Position numbers and translations under genes: made by a program. Below are positions 1 to 7,108 of a stretch of 60,664 nucleotides of DNA, piece by piece. A model generated the notes under the pieces. That model saw only the letters and a list, made by a program, of their open reading frames with translations, was not told the origin of the DNA and searched no databases. Numbering within the stretch: the first letter of the stretch is position 1; each line of letters starts with the position of its first letter. This DNA is from Candidatus Gastranaerophilales bacterium (GTDB taxonomy: Bacteria > Cyanobacteriota > Vampirovibrionia > Gastranaerophilales > Gastranaerophilaceae), in contig CANPWQ010000005.1 of assembly GCA_947584965.1 (NCBI GenBank), positions 1-60,664 on the forward strand, read 5' to 3'.

Positions 1-56
1 TGAAATTTTTTAAACTTAATTTCTATAAATTTTATCAGAAAGCAAGTTGGGTTTAA

Positions 57-341
57 CTAATTTTGCAATTTATCAAGCAGATTTTTAATCTCTTCAATCT
101 TTTGTTTGGCGTCGTTGCCGGTTAGTGATGAAGCAACACAATTTTCAAGATGAGTTTTTAAAATATTGCTTTCAACCCTCTTAATTGCTGATTGTACTGC
201 TTTTAACTGGATAATAATATCGGGACAATATCTTTTGTCCTCTATCATTTTCTTAATTCCTTCAAGCTGCCCGATTGCCCTGTTAATTCTTGGAATTTCC
301 GCTTTATGGCAAGGATGATTATTTTCGGTTTCTTTTTCCAT
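57..341 (-). CDS. csoR: CsoR-type metal-sensing transcriptional repressor
   Basis: This is a small all-helical repressor of the CsoR/RcnR (DUF156) family, which releases its operator on binding Cu(I) or a related metal. Numbered from the ATG at 341, Cys39, His64 and Cys68 keep the C-x24-H-x3-C spacing of the Cu(I) site in known CsoR proteins, and the helix-1 segment ends in the typical GQLEGIKKM. An extra Cys/His-rich N-terminus (NHPCHK) is present. An in-frame ATG two codons upstream (347) abuts a TATAAT (348-353). The ATG at 341 sits where transcription from that box would begin, so I prefer 341 and a leaderless message. It follows the metallothionein-like gene, separated from it by a terminator. 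Copper is the likeliest effector; nickel or another thiophilic metal remains possible. Confidence 0.85.
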   Translation of the reverse strand: MEKETENNHPCHKAEIPRINRAIGQLEGIKKMIEDKRYCPDIIIQLKAVQSAIKRVESNILKTHLENCVASSLTGNDAKQKIEEIKNLLDKLQN

Positions 342-354
342 ATGCATATTATAC

Positions 355-380
355 CATAAAAAAGAGGCTTACGCCCCTTT
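355..380 (-). terminator. Intrinsic terminator between metallothionein-like gene and csoR
   Basis: On the minus strand an 8-bp stem (AAAGGGGC/GCCTCTTT, with one G-U pair that is a mismatch if read on the plus strand) closes a GTAA loop and runs into six T residues. It starts directly after the stop of the 39-residue Cys-rich gene. It would separate or attenuate transcription into csoR, which has its own extended -10 (TGGTATAAT) just downstream. Confidence 0.7.
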
Positions 381-500
381 TTATTCTTCTTTTTTATTGC
401 CTTCGCATTCGGGGCAATTGCATGTTTCACCGTCACATTGGCAGTTATCTCCGCATGTACAGTTTTCGCATTTGCATTTAGGATTTGAACACTTTGCCAT
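381..500 (-). CDS. Metallothionein-like Cys-rich peptide (39 aa)
   Basis: A 39-residue protein with 10 cysteines (residues 4, 9, 11, 14, 16, 20, 22, 27, 29, 32) in C-x-C and C-x2/3-C spacing, with Lys/Glu and almost no hydrophobic residues. This is the composition of a metallothionein, which chelates Cu(I), Zn or Cd in thiolate clusters in the cytosol. The start has a strong AAGGAG Shine-Dalgarno five to seven bases upstream. It is driven by a consensus promoter containing a CsoR operator, so metal-induced expression is very likely. It is shorter than cyanobacterial SmtA and lacks its His-rich tail, so I do not assign that name. The metal is inferred from the neighbouring repressor. Confidence 0.8.
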   Translation of the reverse strand: MAKCSNPKCKCENCTCGDNCQCDGETCNCPECEGNKKEE

Positions 501-529
501 ATTTAATCTCCTTGGTTTTTTATATTTTT

Positions 530-558
530 ATTATACCCCATGGGGGTATACTTGTCAA
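530..558 (-). promoter_or_regulatory. Consensus sigma70 promoter with embedded CsoR operator
   Basis: Read on the minus strand this is TTGACA (553-558), exactly 17 bp, then TATAAT (530-535): a perfect housekeeping promoter. The spacer and -10 contain the inverted repeat TATACCCC-atg-GGGGTATA (532-550, read on the plus strand), matching known CsoR operators (A/T flanks around C-tract/G-tract arms). A repressor bound there would block RNA polymerase directly. It reads into the 39-residue metallothionein-like gene. Confidence 0.85.
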
Positions 559-570
559 GTGTAATAACAA

Positions 571-594
571 AAACCGCCCCGTATGAGGCGGTTT
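571..594 (-). terminator. Intrinsic terminator after the ferritin-like gene
   Basis: On the minus strand AAACCGCC pairs with GGCGGTTT around an eight-base loop, followed by a run of T. It lies 8 bp past the stop of the ferritin-like gene and upstream of the metal-responsive promoter, so it insulates the two units. Confidence 0.75.
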
Positions 595-601
595 AAATTT
601 A

Positions 602-1903
602 TTAATAATTTAAGAAATCCAAAGGCGGTATTTCCGATATTTCTTCATATTTTTCGGGACTTACAGTGTTTGGTGCCTGATATTCTTCTTCTAAAGAGTC
701 TTCTAAAAGTTCAGACTGCATTTCAAGTAAGCTGTCATCGGCGCAGGCAATATCTCTGCCGATTGATTTAATTGAGAGATTAACCGCTTTTTCTGACGGA
801 GCTCCGTCTTCATTTACTTTTTCCTGAACTTTATAGCTTGCCCAATCTTCATCAAGTTCATCAACAAAAGCATATTCACCATTTTCAATAACACGTTTTC
901 CTACTTCTTCTTTTAGAACTTTAGTTACATATTTCTTTTGCGACATAAACCTGCAAGGCAATACAAGTTCTGTACCGATAACTTCTTCGGGGTCACGTTT
1001 TTCATATTTTTTAAACATCTCCGCAGCTGCTTGCAGGTGTCCGATTTCCATTTGCATCATTTCTTCCCAGATAAGTTTTATGCGTTCATCAACCTCATCT
1101 TCATAACAGTTATAATAATTGCAAACTTCCGTAAATTCGTGAAGCAGCCATTTTTCTAACATTGTTTCATTAGGGTCAATTAAAGTTTCATACATCGTAA
1201 CGTGTTCTTCTTCAACATCGCAGATTTCAGCGTATAAACGTTTTAAATCGGTATTTCCGTACATAAATCCGTGTTCCGCATAGTAGTTATGGGTTTGCTG
1301 TTCACCTGAAACAAGAGTCATTATATTTACTTTTGTTTGAGGAGATGCGGTTTCTCTGTCATAAGGTTTCCTTATTCTTAAAGCGTTGCAGTTATGATGA
1401 TATTGTGTGGGTCTGCCTATTACAACATCCGTCATTTCATGCAAGATTTCATTCGGGTCTGTTTCTTCTACCATATAAGCAAATTGTGAATATCTGTATA
1501 AGTGGTCAAAGTCCTCGAGTAATCCGAAATCAAATGTTTCTTTTACATATTTATCGGGTTCATTTTGTGCAAGCCAAGCGGTTAAATCAACTGCAACCTG
1601 CTCATAACCTAAAGTGGTATCTAAAACGGTTTGATTCCAAGGAGTTAACCAATTAACCGTTGTTTGCTGCATATCTTCTATGCGTCTTGTACGTGCAACA
1701 AGTTTGTTAAGCTCCATATCATCGGATTTTCTTATAAAACAATGTTTGAAAGCCCACGCTTCAGTTTCAATTCCGTTCATCAAGATTTGTCTTGTTCTTG
1801 TGTAATTATCAACGTCCGTTCTGTTAAAAGGACGTTTAACTATATCGTGCCAAGTTCTTATTTGTTTATCTATCGAAATACCTTTTTCTTTTAAAACGTT
1901 CAT
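602..1903 (-). CDS. Ferritin-like superfamily protein (433 aa)
   Basis: I recognise a ferritin-like four-helix architecture but not a named family. Several helical segments carry acidic/His pairs of the type that bind a di-iron centre: GIETEAWAFKH near residue 45, SGEQQTHNYY near 200, DVEEEHVTMYE near 230, HEFTEVCNYY near 255 and EIGHLQAAAEMF near 287. The last 90 residues are acidic and probably disordered. Length is well above bacterioferritin (about 160 aa), so it is more likely an oxidase or oxygen/peroxide-related enzyme than an iron-storage cage. It is monocistronic: its own terminator follows and the next gene upstream is 37 bp away. The reaction is unknown. Confidence 0.55.
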   Translation of the reverse strand: MNVLKEKGISIDKQIRTWHDIVKRPFNRTDVDNYTRTRQILMNGIETEAWAFKHCFIRKSDDMELNKLVARTRRIEDMQQTTVNWLTPWNQTVLDTTLGYEQVAVDLTAWLAQNEPDKYVKETFDFGLLEDFDHLYRYSQFAYMVEETDPNEILHEMTDVVIGRPTQYHHNCNALRIRKPYDRETASPQTKVNIMTLVSGEQQTHNYYAEHGFMYGNTDLKRLYAEICDVEEEHVTMYETLIDPNETMLEKWLLHEFTEVCNYYNCYEDEVDERIKLIWEEMMQMEIGHLQAAAEMFKKYEKRDPEEVIGTELVLPCRFMSQKKYVTKVLKEEVGKRVIENGEYAFVDELDEDWASYKVQEKVNEDGAPSEKAVNLSIKSIGRDIACADDSLLEMQSELLEDSLEEEYQAPNTVSPEKYEEISEIPPLDFLNY

Positions 1904-1940
1904 TTTTTATCCTTTCTTTTTTGAGTAAACCGGTAAATTT

Positions 1941-3272
1941 TTATAAACAAAGTGCGTGGGCAAAGAGCTCACCGACTTTGTGGTTATAAAATCGCCCGTC
2001 ATCTTTAGCAAACAAGTTTTCCCAGTGGCTTTCGGGAGTTCCGTCAGTTGAATATGACGGGTTTGTCATCATTATATGGTGTGTGTTTGTGTCGTATCTT
2101 AGCGGGAAAATATCATTTGTCTGCATAAAACTCGGGAGTTTATCGCTTGCTTGATAAAACGCAAATAATGCGGTATTTATCCTGTGAAGCCTTTGTTCAT
2201 ATGATATCCCGCCCTCATAATTATCATTTTCTATCTCAACCCCGGGGGCATAGACTCTGTTATATTTAAGTTTTTCGGATAACGCTTTTACTGCTTCAAA
2301 ATCATCACCCGTTATAAAATCAGTTCCCGTATTAAGCCCCATATTTTGATAACGGTCAAAATCATCCGTGCTTTTTTCGCCTGCAAAACTTATTGTTGTT
2401 TTTCCGCTTCTATGGCGAATTTCGTTTAAAATATACTGCATTTGAGGATAATCTGGAAGCGCACCGACGCCCGTATAATTGCCCATGTCATATCCGCCTA
2501 TGTGTTTTGCGGAGTCTATAAACATAGCTTCAAAACCTAAATTCATCAGCTTTACGCTTTCTTGTATGTATATTTCAACGTGGTCTGCATTTTGCCAGCT
2601 GAATGTTTCATCCTGCCTATCAGGATATGCTACTTTTATTTGGTCTGCAGATATTACAGTTCTAAAACCTGTTTTTATCCCTCTAAAATGAGCTAAATCA
2701 TTAAATGCTCGAAGCTGGTCTTCCGCTGAAATCTTATCTGTCAGTGAAGTTGAAATTATATTGTCGCTATACCCCGCATTTAACTTTATTCCGTAAATTG
2801 AATTTTCTTCAAACGGACCTTTATTATAGCTGTCGCCAAAGATATTAGGAAAAATCTGCGAAATAATAATGCAGTTTGCCCAGCTTTTTGCAGACGGCGG
2901 AATTGCGGGCAAAAGTTTTATACAGCTTAAATTGCCGCAGCAAGTTCTGTCTTTATCCATTTGCGCAATTGCTCTATTGTTCAGTTCTATATAATTTGCC
3001 AATCTCCCCCAATTATCACCATAATCAGGACTTTCTATATTATCGGGAAACTCCTCAAAGAAATAATCATTTTCACTTAATGTTACTATTGAATTAATAG
3101 CTTGCTTAGCCCTGCGTTTTAATAAATCCGACGGAACTATGCTTGCCACCCACTTTTTAGCAGGATAACACCCGATTGAATAATAAGTTCTTTCTTTTGT
3201 CCAATTATCGGGCTTTAATTTGGTATTTTCTCCCAGAGCATTTAATAATTTATTTACGGCATTCATTTTCAT
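1941..3272 (-). CDS. Degenerate GH13 (alpha-amylase)-like barrel protein
   Basis: The middle of this 443-residue protein reads like the (beta/alpha)8 barrel of GH13 enzymes. HFRGIKTGFRTVIS resembles the beta-3 strand, GFEAMFIDSAKHI resembles conserved region II (G-x-R-x-D-x-x-K-H) with the candidate nucleophile Asp, and TTISFAGEKS resembles region III with the general acid Glu. The normally invariant Arg before the nucleophile is Phe here, and region IV is not clear, so catalysis is uncertain. There is no signal peptide. A second ATG lies two codons in. No strong Shine-Dalgarno is visible, and a 9-bp inverted repeat abuts the start. It could instead be another barrel hydrolase or a pseudoenzyme. 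Confidence 0.4.
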   Translation of the reverse strand: MKMNAVNKLLNALGENTKLKPDNWTKERTYYSIGCYPAKKWVASIVPSDLLKRRAKQAINSIVTLSENDYFFEEFPDNIESPDYGDNWGRLANYIELNNRAIAQMDKDRTCCGNLSCIKLLPAIPPSAKSWANCIIISQIFPNIFGDSYNKGPFEENSIYGIKLNAGYSDNIISTSLTDKISAEDQLRAFNDLAHFRGIKTGFRTVISADQIKVAYPDRQDETFSWQNADHVEIYIQESVKLMNLGFEAMFIDSAKHIGGYDMGNYTGVGALPDYPQMQYILNEIRHRSGKTTISFAGEKSTDDFDRYQNMGLNTGTDFITGDDFEAVKALSEKLKYNRVYAPGVEIENDNYEGGISYEQRLHRINTALFAFYQASDKLPSFMQTNDIFPLRYDTNTHHIMMTNPSYSTDGTPESHWENLFAKDDGRFYNHKVGELFAHALCL

Positions 3273-3312
3273 AATGATTATTAATAAACTTATCGCATAG
3301 GAAAATCATTAT
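3271..3312. repeat. 9-bp inverted repeat at the start of the GH13-like gene
   Basis: ATAATGATT (3271-3279) and AATCATTAT (3304-3312) are perfect reverse complements separated by 24 bp. On the minus strand the inner arm runs into the start codon, so a transcript reading from upstream could hide the initiation region, or the arms could be an operator. Confidence 0.4.
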
Positions 3313-3417
3313 TCTTTGTTAGAGACCTATCGGGCAATTTTTTCTGTATAAAGAGCTGTTTTATGTAATTTGATAAGTGAAAAATTCCTTGATATAATAA
3401 GTTTTAGGTGTTATTTA

Positions 3418-3576
3418 ATGAAAATACTTTTATTAATATTATTTATTTTATTTTTAACAGTAGAATTTGGATTGTGTAATACAAATTCTTATGATATGTA
3501 CGGACAAAAAACAGGCAATTTTAAAAAAGATTCATCAGGCAAAATTACAGAATACGACAAATATGGCAAAAAATAG
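3418..3576 (+). CDS. Small secreted protein with YGxKxG-type repeat (52 aa)
   Basis: A 52-residue protein with a clear signal peptide (Lys, then about 16 hydrophobic residues ending LCN) and a short polar mature part that contains two related segments, DMYGQKTGNFKKDSSG and EYDKYGKK. Tiny exported proteins with Tyr-Gly-x-Lys repeats occur in many gut bacteria, and no function is known. A TATAAT-like box lies about 25 bp upstream, and AGGTG precedes the ATG, which I chose over an upstream in-frame ATG (3370) because the signal peptide begins here. Confidence 0.6.
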   Translation: MKILLLILFILFLTVEFGLCNTNSYDMYGQKTGNFKKDSSGKITEYDKYGKK

Positions 3577-3664
3577 GTAGTTATAATTAAATATAAAATT
3601 TTTTCTAAAAATAAAAAACTATTGTATTTTTTTTTTGAGCATAGGATAATAAGTTTAGCTTTTT

Positions 3665-3738
3665 GGCTGGGTAGCTCAGTTGGCGAGAGCGCGCGGCTCA
3701 TACCCGCGAGGTCGAGAGTTCGAATCTCTCCCCAGCTA
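3665..3738 (+). tRNA. tRNA-Met (CAT anticodon)
   Basis: A 74-nt cloverleaf. The acceptor GGCTGGG pairs with CCCAGCT (terminal G-U), the anticodon stem CGCGG/CCGCG encloses the loop CTCATAC with CAT at 3699-3701, the T-arm is GAGAG-TTCGAAT-CTCTC, and the discriminator is A. CCA is not encoded. Elongator tRNA-Met is the best reading. A lysidine-modified tRNA-Ile2 shares CAT but usually has a different acceptor. It borders the accessory region on the left. Confidence 0.92.
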
Positions 3739-3794
3739 TTTTTATGCTTATTTTATAGTCCTAAGAACGAGATTACATCTCAGCTGGTCTTTCT

Positions 3795-3869
3795 AAATTC
3801 TACGCACTTCCGTGCTTGAATTTTACAAAAGCCTGCGCATACTTTCCTCGTACGCTTCGCGATGCGTAC
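3795..3869. repeat. Two palindromic hairpins downstream of tRNA-Met
   Basis: The 320-bp gap between the tRNA and the capsule-type gene holds no open gene. It contains two hairpins: AAATTC...GAATTT with inner GCAC/GTGC (3795-3823), and GTACGC-ttcgcgat-GCGTAC (3850-3869). Both are much richer in G+C than their surroundings and have the look of dispersed palindromic repeats. Confidence 0.5.
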
Positions 3870-3892
3870 AAACGATTTATTTATCCCCTGTT

Positions 3893-3938
3893 GTACGAAC
3901 AAAAACTGATATTGCCTAATTTACATCAAAAAATCTTT
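3893..3938 (-). pseudogene. Possible relic of an integrase C-terminus
   Basis: Read on the minus strand this gives D-V-N-stop-A-I-S-V, in register with the D-V-I-N-A-I-S-V end of the integrase fragment at 9783-9953. The DNA shares an identical 12-base core (AACTGATATTGC) and further matched blocks. It is very short and A+T rich, so homology is plausible but not proven. Its position beside a tRNA gene is where an island integrase would be expected. Confidence 0.35.
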
Positions 3939-4059
3939 TAAGTTGATTTTAAGTATTATATGCCTTATTATAATTTTGTGGAAGAAAGTTCTGCCATCAA
4001 GTTAAATTATGTATATTTTCGGACATTTTTATTGGTTTTAATTTAGGATTAAAATATAA

Positions 4060-5040
4060 ATGGTAAAATTATTTTACAAAATAAAACAAGACAATAAAAG
4101 AATAATTTCATTTTGCGGATTAAATTTATTTTCTTACACTAAAAAAAATAAAAATTTGAAAATATATGAATTTTTAGAAAAATACAGATATATTTTAAAT
4201 AATACGACAGAAGAAAACGAAAATGAAAAAGAAATTATAAATAGCAAAATAAATAATCCTATATGGCAATATTGGGAAAAACCAAATAAACAATATAACG
4301 GGGAAGCGAAAAATAAAAAAGCAAATTCAGTTTCCACTCCAATCATTGTTCAAAAATGTTTTGAAAGTGTAAAAAAATTTTCAGGGAACAGGCAAGTTAT
4401 TGTACTCAATGATAATAACATATCTGACTATATTACAATTCCAACTTATATATTAGAAAAATTAAAAAACGGAATAATAACTCGTACTCATTTTTCAGAT
4501 TATTTAAGAACCTGCCTGCTTTTAAAATACGGCGGCACTTGGATTGATGCAACAGTCTTGCTTACAGATAATATCCCAAATGAAATTACATTTTCAGATT
4601 TTTTCGTTTTTAAATCAATTCTTTTTTATAATTTAAGAGAAATTCCCTCAATAAAATTGTTAGAATGGAATAATGATAATATGAGTATTTCAAGTTGGTT
4701 TATTCATTCAAAACCTAATAATATGATTTTAAAATATACAAAATTATTTTTGGATGAATATTGGAAAAACGAAAATAAATTAATCAACTATTTTTTATTT
4801 CATTATTGGATAACATTTTTAATAATAAACAATAAAGAATGTGCTCAAATATATAATAATATGCCGAATAAATCAAACTTTGCTCCTCATTTATTGCAAA
4901 ATAATTTGTTTAGAGCTTATGATGAAGAATTATTTAATGAAATTAAATCTTTAACGCCCATTCATAAATTAACGTATAAATATAAAATGCTTGAAAATAA
5001 AAATTTATTTATAAACAAAATAATTGAAACAAAAATTTAA
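4060..5040 (+). CDS. Capsular polysaccharide synthesis-type glycosyltransferase
   Basis: A 326-residue protein resembling the Caps_synth/GT32-like sugar transferases that build capsule or LPS side chains from nucleotide sugars. I see the early IWQYWEKP segment, a Rossmann-like region ending in VIVLND, and the hallmark FSDYLRTCLLLKYGGTWIDA near residues 140-165, where the W-x-D plays the DxD metal/donor role. It is cytosolic or peripheral, with no signal peptide. The coding DNA is exceptionally A+T rich, consistent with transferred surface-glycan genes. It is followed by a convergent acetyltransferase whose stop region overlaps its end by 4 bp. Confidence 0.75.
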   Translation: MVKLFYKIKQDNKRIISFCGLNLFSYTKKNKNLKIYEFLEKYRYILNNTTEENENEKEIINSKINNPIWQYWEKPNKQYNGEAKNKKANSVSTPIIVQKCFESVKKFSGNRQVIVLNDNNISDYITIPTYILEKLKNGIITRTHFSDYLRTCLLLKYGGTWIDATVLLTDNIPNEITFSDFFVFKSILFYNLREIPSIKLLEWNNDNMSISSWFIHSKPNNMILKYTKLFLDEYWKNENKLINYFLFHYWITFLIINNKECAQIYNNMPNKSNFAPHLLQNNLFRAYDEELFNEIKSLTPIHKLTYKYKMLENKNLFINKIIETKI

Positions 5041-5594
5041 TTATCTTTAATTTTTTTAGCGGGGACACCATAAGCAACACAGTTATCGGGAATATCTTTA
5101 GTAACAACAGAACCTGCTCCGATTACAACATTATTCCCAATTGTAACACCACCCAAAACAACAACATTTCCTCCAATCCAGACGTTATTACCGACCGTAA
5201 TCGGTTTGGCATATTCCAGCCCTTTATTTCTTGTTTCGTAATCAAGAGGATGTCCTGCCGCGTAAAATCCGCAATTAGGCGCTATAAAAACATTATCTCC
5301 AAAAGTTACTTTTGCGCAGTCTAAAATTATAAGATTATGATTTGAATAAAAATTTTCTCCGATTTCAATATTATATCCGTAATCACAGATAAAAGGTTGT
5401 TCTATCAGGAATTTTTCTTTAGTTTTACCGACAATTTTTTTTATTAAAATCTCTCTTTCGTTAATTTTATCGGGAGAAATATTATTGTACTGAAAACACA
5501 AAGTTTTACATTTAGTCCTTTCTTGTATTAAGGACTCATCATAATTGGCGTCATATAATTCGCCTTTAAGCATTTTTTCTTTTTCGGTTGTCAT
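5037..5594 (-). CDS. LacA/Maa-type O-acetyltransferase (left copy)
   Basis: This is a left-handed beta-helix acetyltransferase of the maltose/galactoside/NodL group, transferring acetyl from acetyl-CoA to a sugar hydroxyl. The 185-residue length is typical. The N-terminal Mac domain (EKEKMLKGELYDA) is present, hexapeptide repeats fill residues 70-170, and the catalytic His is His115 in AAGHPLD. It lies among surface-glycan genes and probably decorates a polysaccharide. It is an exact duplicate of the gene at 10523-11080, and it is divergent from the truncated GT39-like copy. Confidence 0.85.
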   Translation of the reverse strand: MTTEKEKMLKGELYDANYDESLIQERTKCKTLCFQYNNISPDKINEREILIKKIVGKTKEKFLIEQPFICDYGYNIEIGENFYSNHNLIILDCAKVTFGDNVFIAPNCGFYAAGHPLDYETRNKGLEYAKPITVGNNVWIGGNVVVLGGVTIGNNVVIGAGSVVTKDIPDNCVAYGVPAKKIKDN

Positions 5595-6104
5595 ATATAT
5601 CAGATTATTATAAAAATATTTAATTGTATAATATTTATTACAAGGAACAAAATTAATGTTAAAAAAAATTATTAATTATAAATTTCAAATAATTTTTATT
5701 TTAATAATCTGCTTCGGGATATATCTGAGAACAAGATTATATTTGTTTAAAGCAGAATTTTGGCTTGATGAAGTTATGCTTGCTTTATCTTTTATCGATA
5801 AAGGCATAGGTGCATTATTTCTGCCTTTGGAAGCCGAGCAAAAAGCACCTCCGTTATATTTATGTTCGGTTTATTTCATAGTGAAATTTTTCGGATTTAA
5901 TGAATATTCTTTCAGATTTATTTCATATATATCAGGCTGTTTATCCGTTATAGCTTTTTATTTCCTTTTAAATGCTTATGTAAAAGATAATATCGGAAAA
6001 ACATTTGCTTTATTTCTTTTTGCAATATCTATTCCGCTCATTTATAATTCCGCAGAATTTAAACCATACTCGAGCGATACATTAATTTGTATATTACTGT
6101 TTCT
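5037..6104. repeat. 1,068-bp direct repeat, left copy
   Basis: The segment reads as identical to 10523-11590 (constant offset 5,486 bp) over every line I compared, and the encoded proteins agree residue for residue. It contains the whole acetyltransferase gene, the divergent intergenic region and the first 150 codons of the GT39-like gene. The junctions are sharp: sequence diverges at 5036/10522 and at 6105/11591. Confidence 0.9.
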
Positions 6105-6162
6105 GATGTTGAGAGCTTCAGGAAGTGTATGCAAAATAAACAAATATCTGAACGCAGAATAA
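5656..6162 (+). pseudogene. Truncated 5' copy of the GT39-like glycosyltransferase
   Basis: The first 150 residues are identical to the 548-residue protein at 11142-12788: a TM helix at 8-23, the FWLDEVML acidic motif near residue 38 and further TM segments. At the repeat boundary (6104) the frame runs into unrelated sequence and stops after 18 more codons. It retains the start and the AAGGAA Shine-Dalgarno, so a 168-residue membrane fragment may still be made, but the catalytic protein is incomplete. It arose from the duplication that flanks the island. Confidence 0.8.
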
Positions 6163-6530
6163 AAAATATTCTTGTATTATTTAATCAGATAATAAAACAT
6201 TTTCAAAATGAAGGCTATATAAATAAAACTTGTGTTTTTGAAGTAAAAAGAATTACCAATATCCCGAAAAGGGAAATACAAATTCTGACTCAGGCACAAT
6301 TGGCACCGCTTTTTAAAATTACAAATAGAAAATATCCTTACCTGACACCGATTATTCAAAATTTGATTATATTAAAACAGCCCTTGAACAGTATTTTAAC
6401 AAGCAGTGAACAAGAAAAGAAATCTCTGAAAAGAAAAATCAGGAATGATTTTTACAATATCAAACAGGAGCTTTGTTTAACAAATTACATGTTTGATGAT
6501 TTAAGGTTTTGTAATTTCGTAAAAGAATAA
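6105..6530 (+). pseudogene. Tyrosine recombinase fragment (N-terminal and central part)
   Basis: Starting exactly at the end of the left repeat, the frame encodes a core-binding-like segment (ISERRIKNILVLFNQIIKHF, then GYINKTC) and the usual entry to the catalytic domain (REIQILTQAQLAPLF). The Arg box normally found next (TGLRxGE) is absent, and a DDLRF stretch near the end looks like a damaged HxLR box. This reads as an integrase with an internal deletion. The other end of an integrase lies on the opposite strand at 9783-9953. Confidence 0.5.
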
Positions 6531-6610
6531 AATTACATTTCGTATATTTTATTAAATTGTTAATTTTCTTTAAAAATATTTATTATTATCCCTTTAAAAA
6601 TTATTTTATA

Positions 6611-6650
6611 TGTCGTAAAATATAAATATATAGTGTCGTATTTTATAAAT
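6611..6650 (+). promoter_or_regulatory. Paired direct repeats before the AbiEi-like gene (operator candidate)
   Basis: Two 17-bp repeats, TGTCGTA-AAA-TATAAAT (6611-6627) and TGTCGTA-TTT-TATAAAT (6634-6650), differ only in the central three bases and are spaced 23 bp apart. The second includes a -10-like TATAAAT about 18 bp before the ATG. AbiEi antitoxins autorepress by binding repeats in their promoter, so this is a natural operator. Confidence 0.6.
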
Positions 6651-6667
6651 ATCAAAGCGAGAAAATT

Positions 6668-7108
6668 ATGCCAATATCAGATATTTTAGAAAAAAGAATC
6701 CAATATCGTATAAAGAAGTCAAAGGACTTCGTATTTATGCTGCCGGATTTTTTGGACTTGTCTGATAGAGATCAGGTCATGCGAGCACTTCGTAAGTTAA
6801 TATCTAAAAACCTGATTATGAAAGTCGGTCAGGGGATATATGTAAAAGCAAAAGAATCAAAGTTGACAGGTAAAATAATTCCACAAGTTGATTTGGCTGA
6901 ACTTGGCAAAGCTGTAGCTCAGAAACTTAATATTAAAGTTCTGCCAAGCCGTTATGAACTGTGGTATAATGAAGGCAAGACAACACAAGTCCCAAGTGGA
7001 AAAGTTATTGCTATTAAAGGAACTATTTTAAGGAAAATCGGATTTAACGGAGTTTATATAACTTATGAAACAGTCAGAAACAAAGAAAAATATTATAAAT
7101 ATAGTTAA
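6668..7108 (+). CDS. AbiEi-type antitoxin / transcriptional regulator (DUF6088-like)
   Basis: A 146-residue protein with an N-terminal winged-helix region (DFLDLSDRDQVMRALRKLISKNLIMKVGQGIYVKA, about residues 27-62) followed by the compact C-terminal part typical of AbiEi/DUF6088 antitoxins. In type IV systems the antitoxin represses the operon and counteracts the nucleotidyltransferase toxin without a stable complex. The next gene overlaps it by 44 bp in another frame, as is usual for this pair. The start lies 17 bp after a repeat pair that is a likely operator. The assignment leans on this gene pairing as well as sequence. Confidence 0.75.
   Translation: MPISDILEKRIQYRIKKSKDFVFMLPDFLDLSDRDQVMRALRKLISKNLIMKVGQGIYVKAKESKLTGKIIPQVDLAELGKAVAQKLNIKVLPSRYELWYNEGKTTQVPSGKVIAIKGTILRKIGFNGVYITYETVRNKEKYYKYS

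Noticed and set aside
3740-4059. Coding gene between tRNA-Met and the capsule-type gene
   Set aside because: Frames are short, cross the hairpins and show no ribosome site or protein-like composition.
6087-6162. Start of a 147-residue protein at 6087
   Set aside because: The ATG lies within the duplicated GT39-like coding sequence in another frame; only the part after 6104 belongs to the inserted DNA and it is an integrase fragment.
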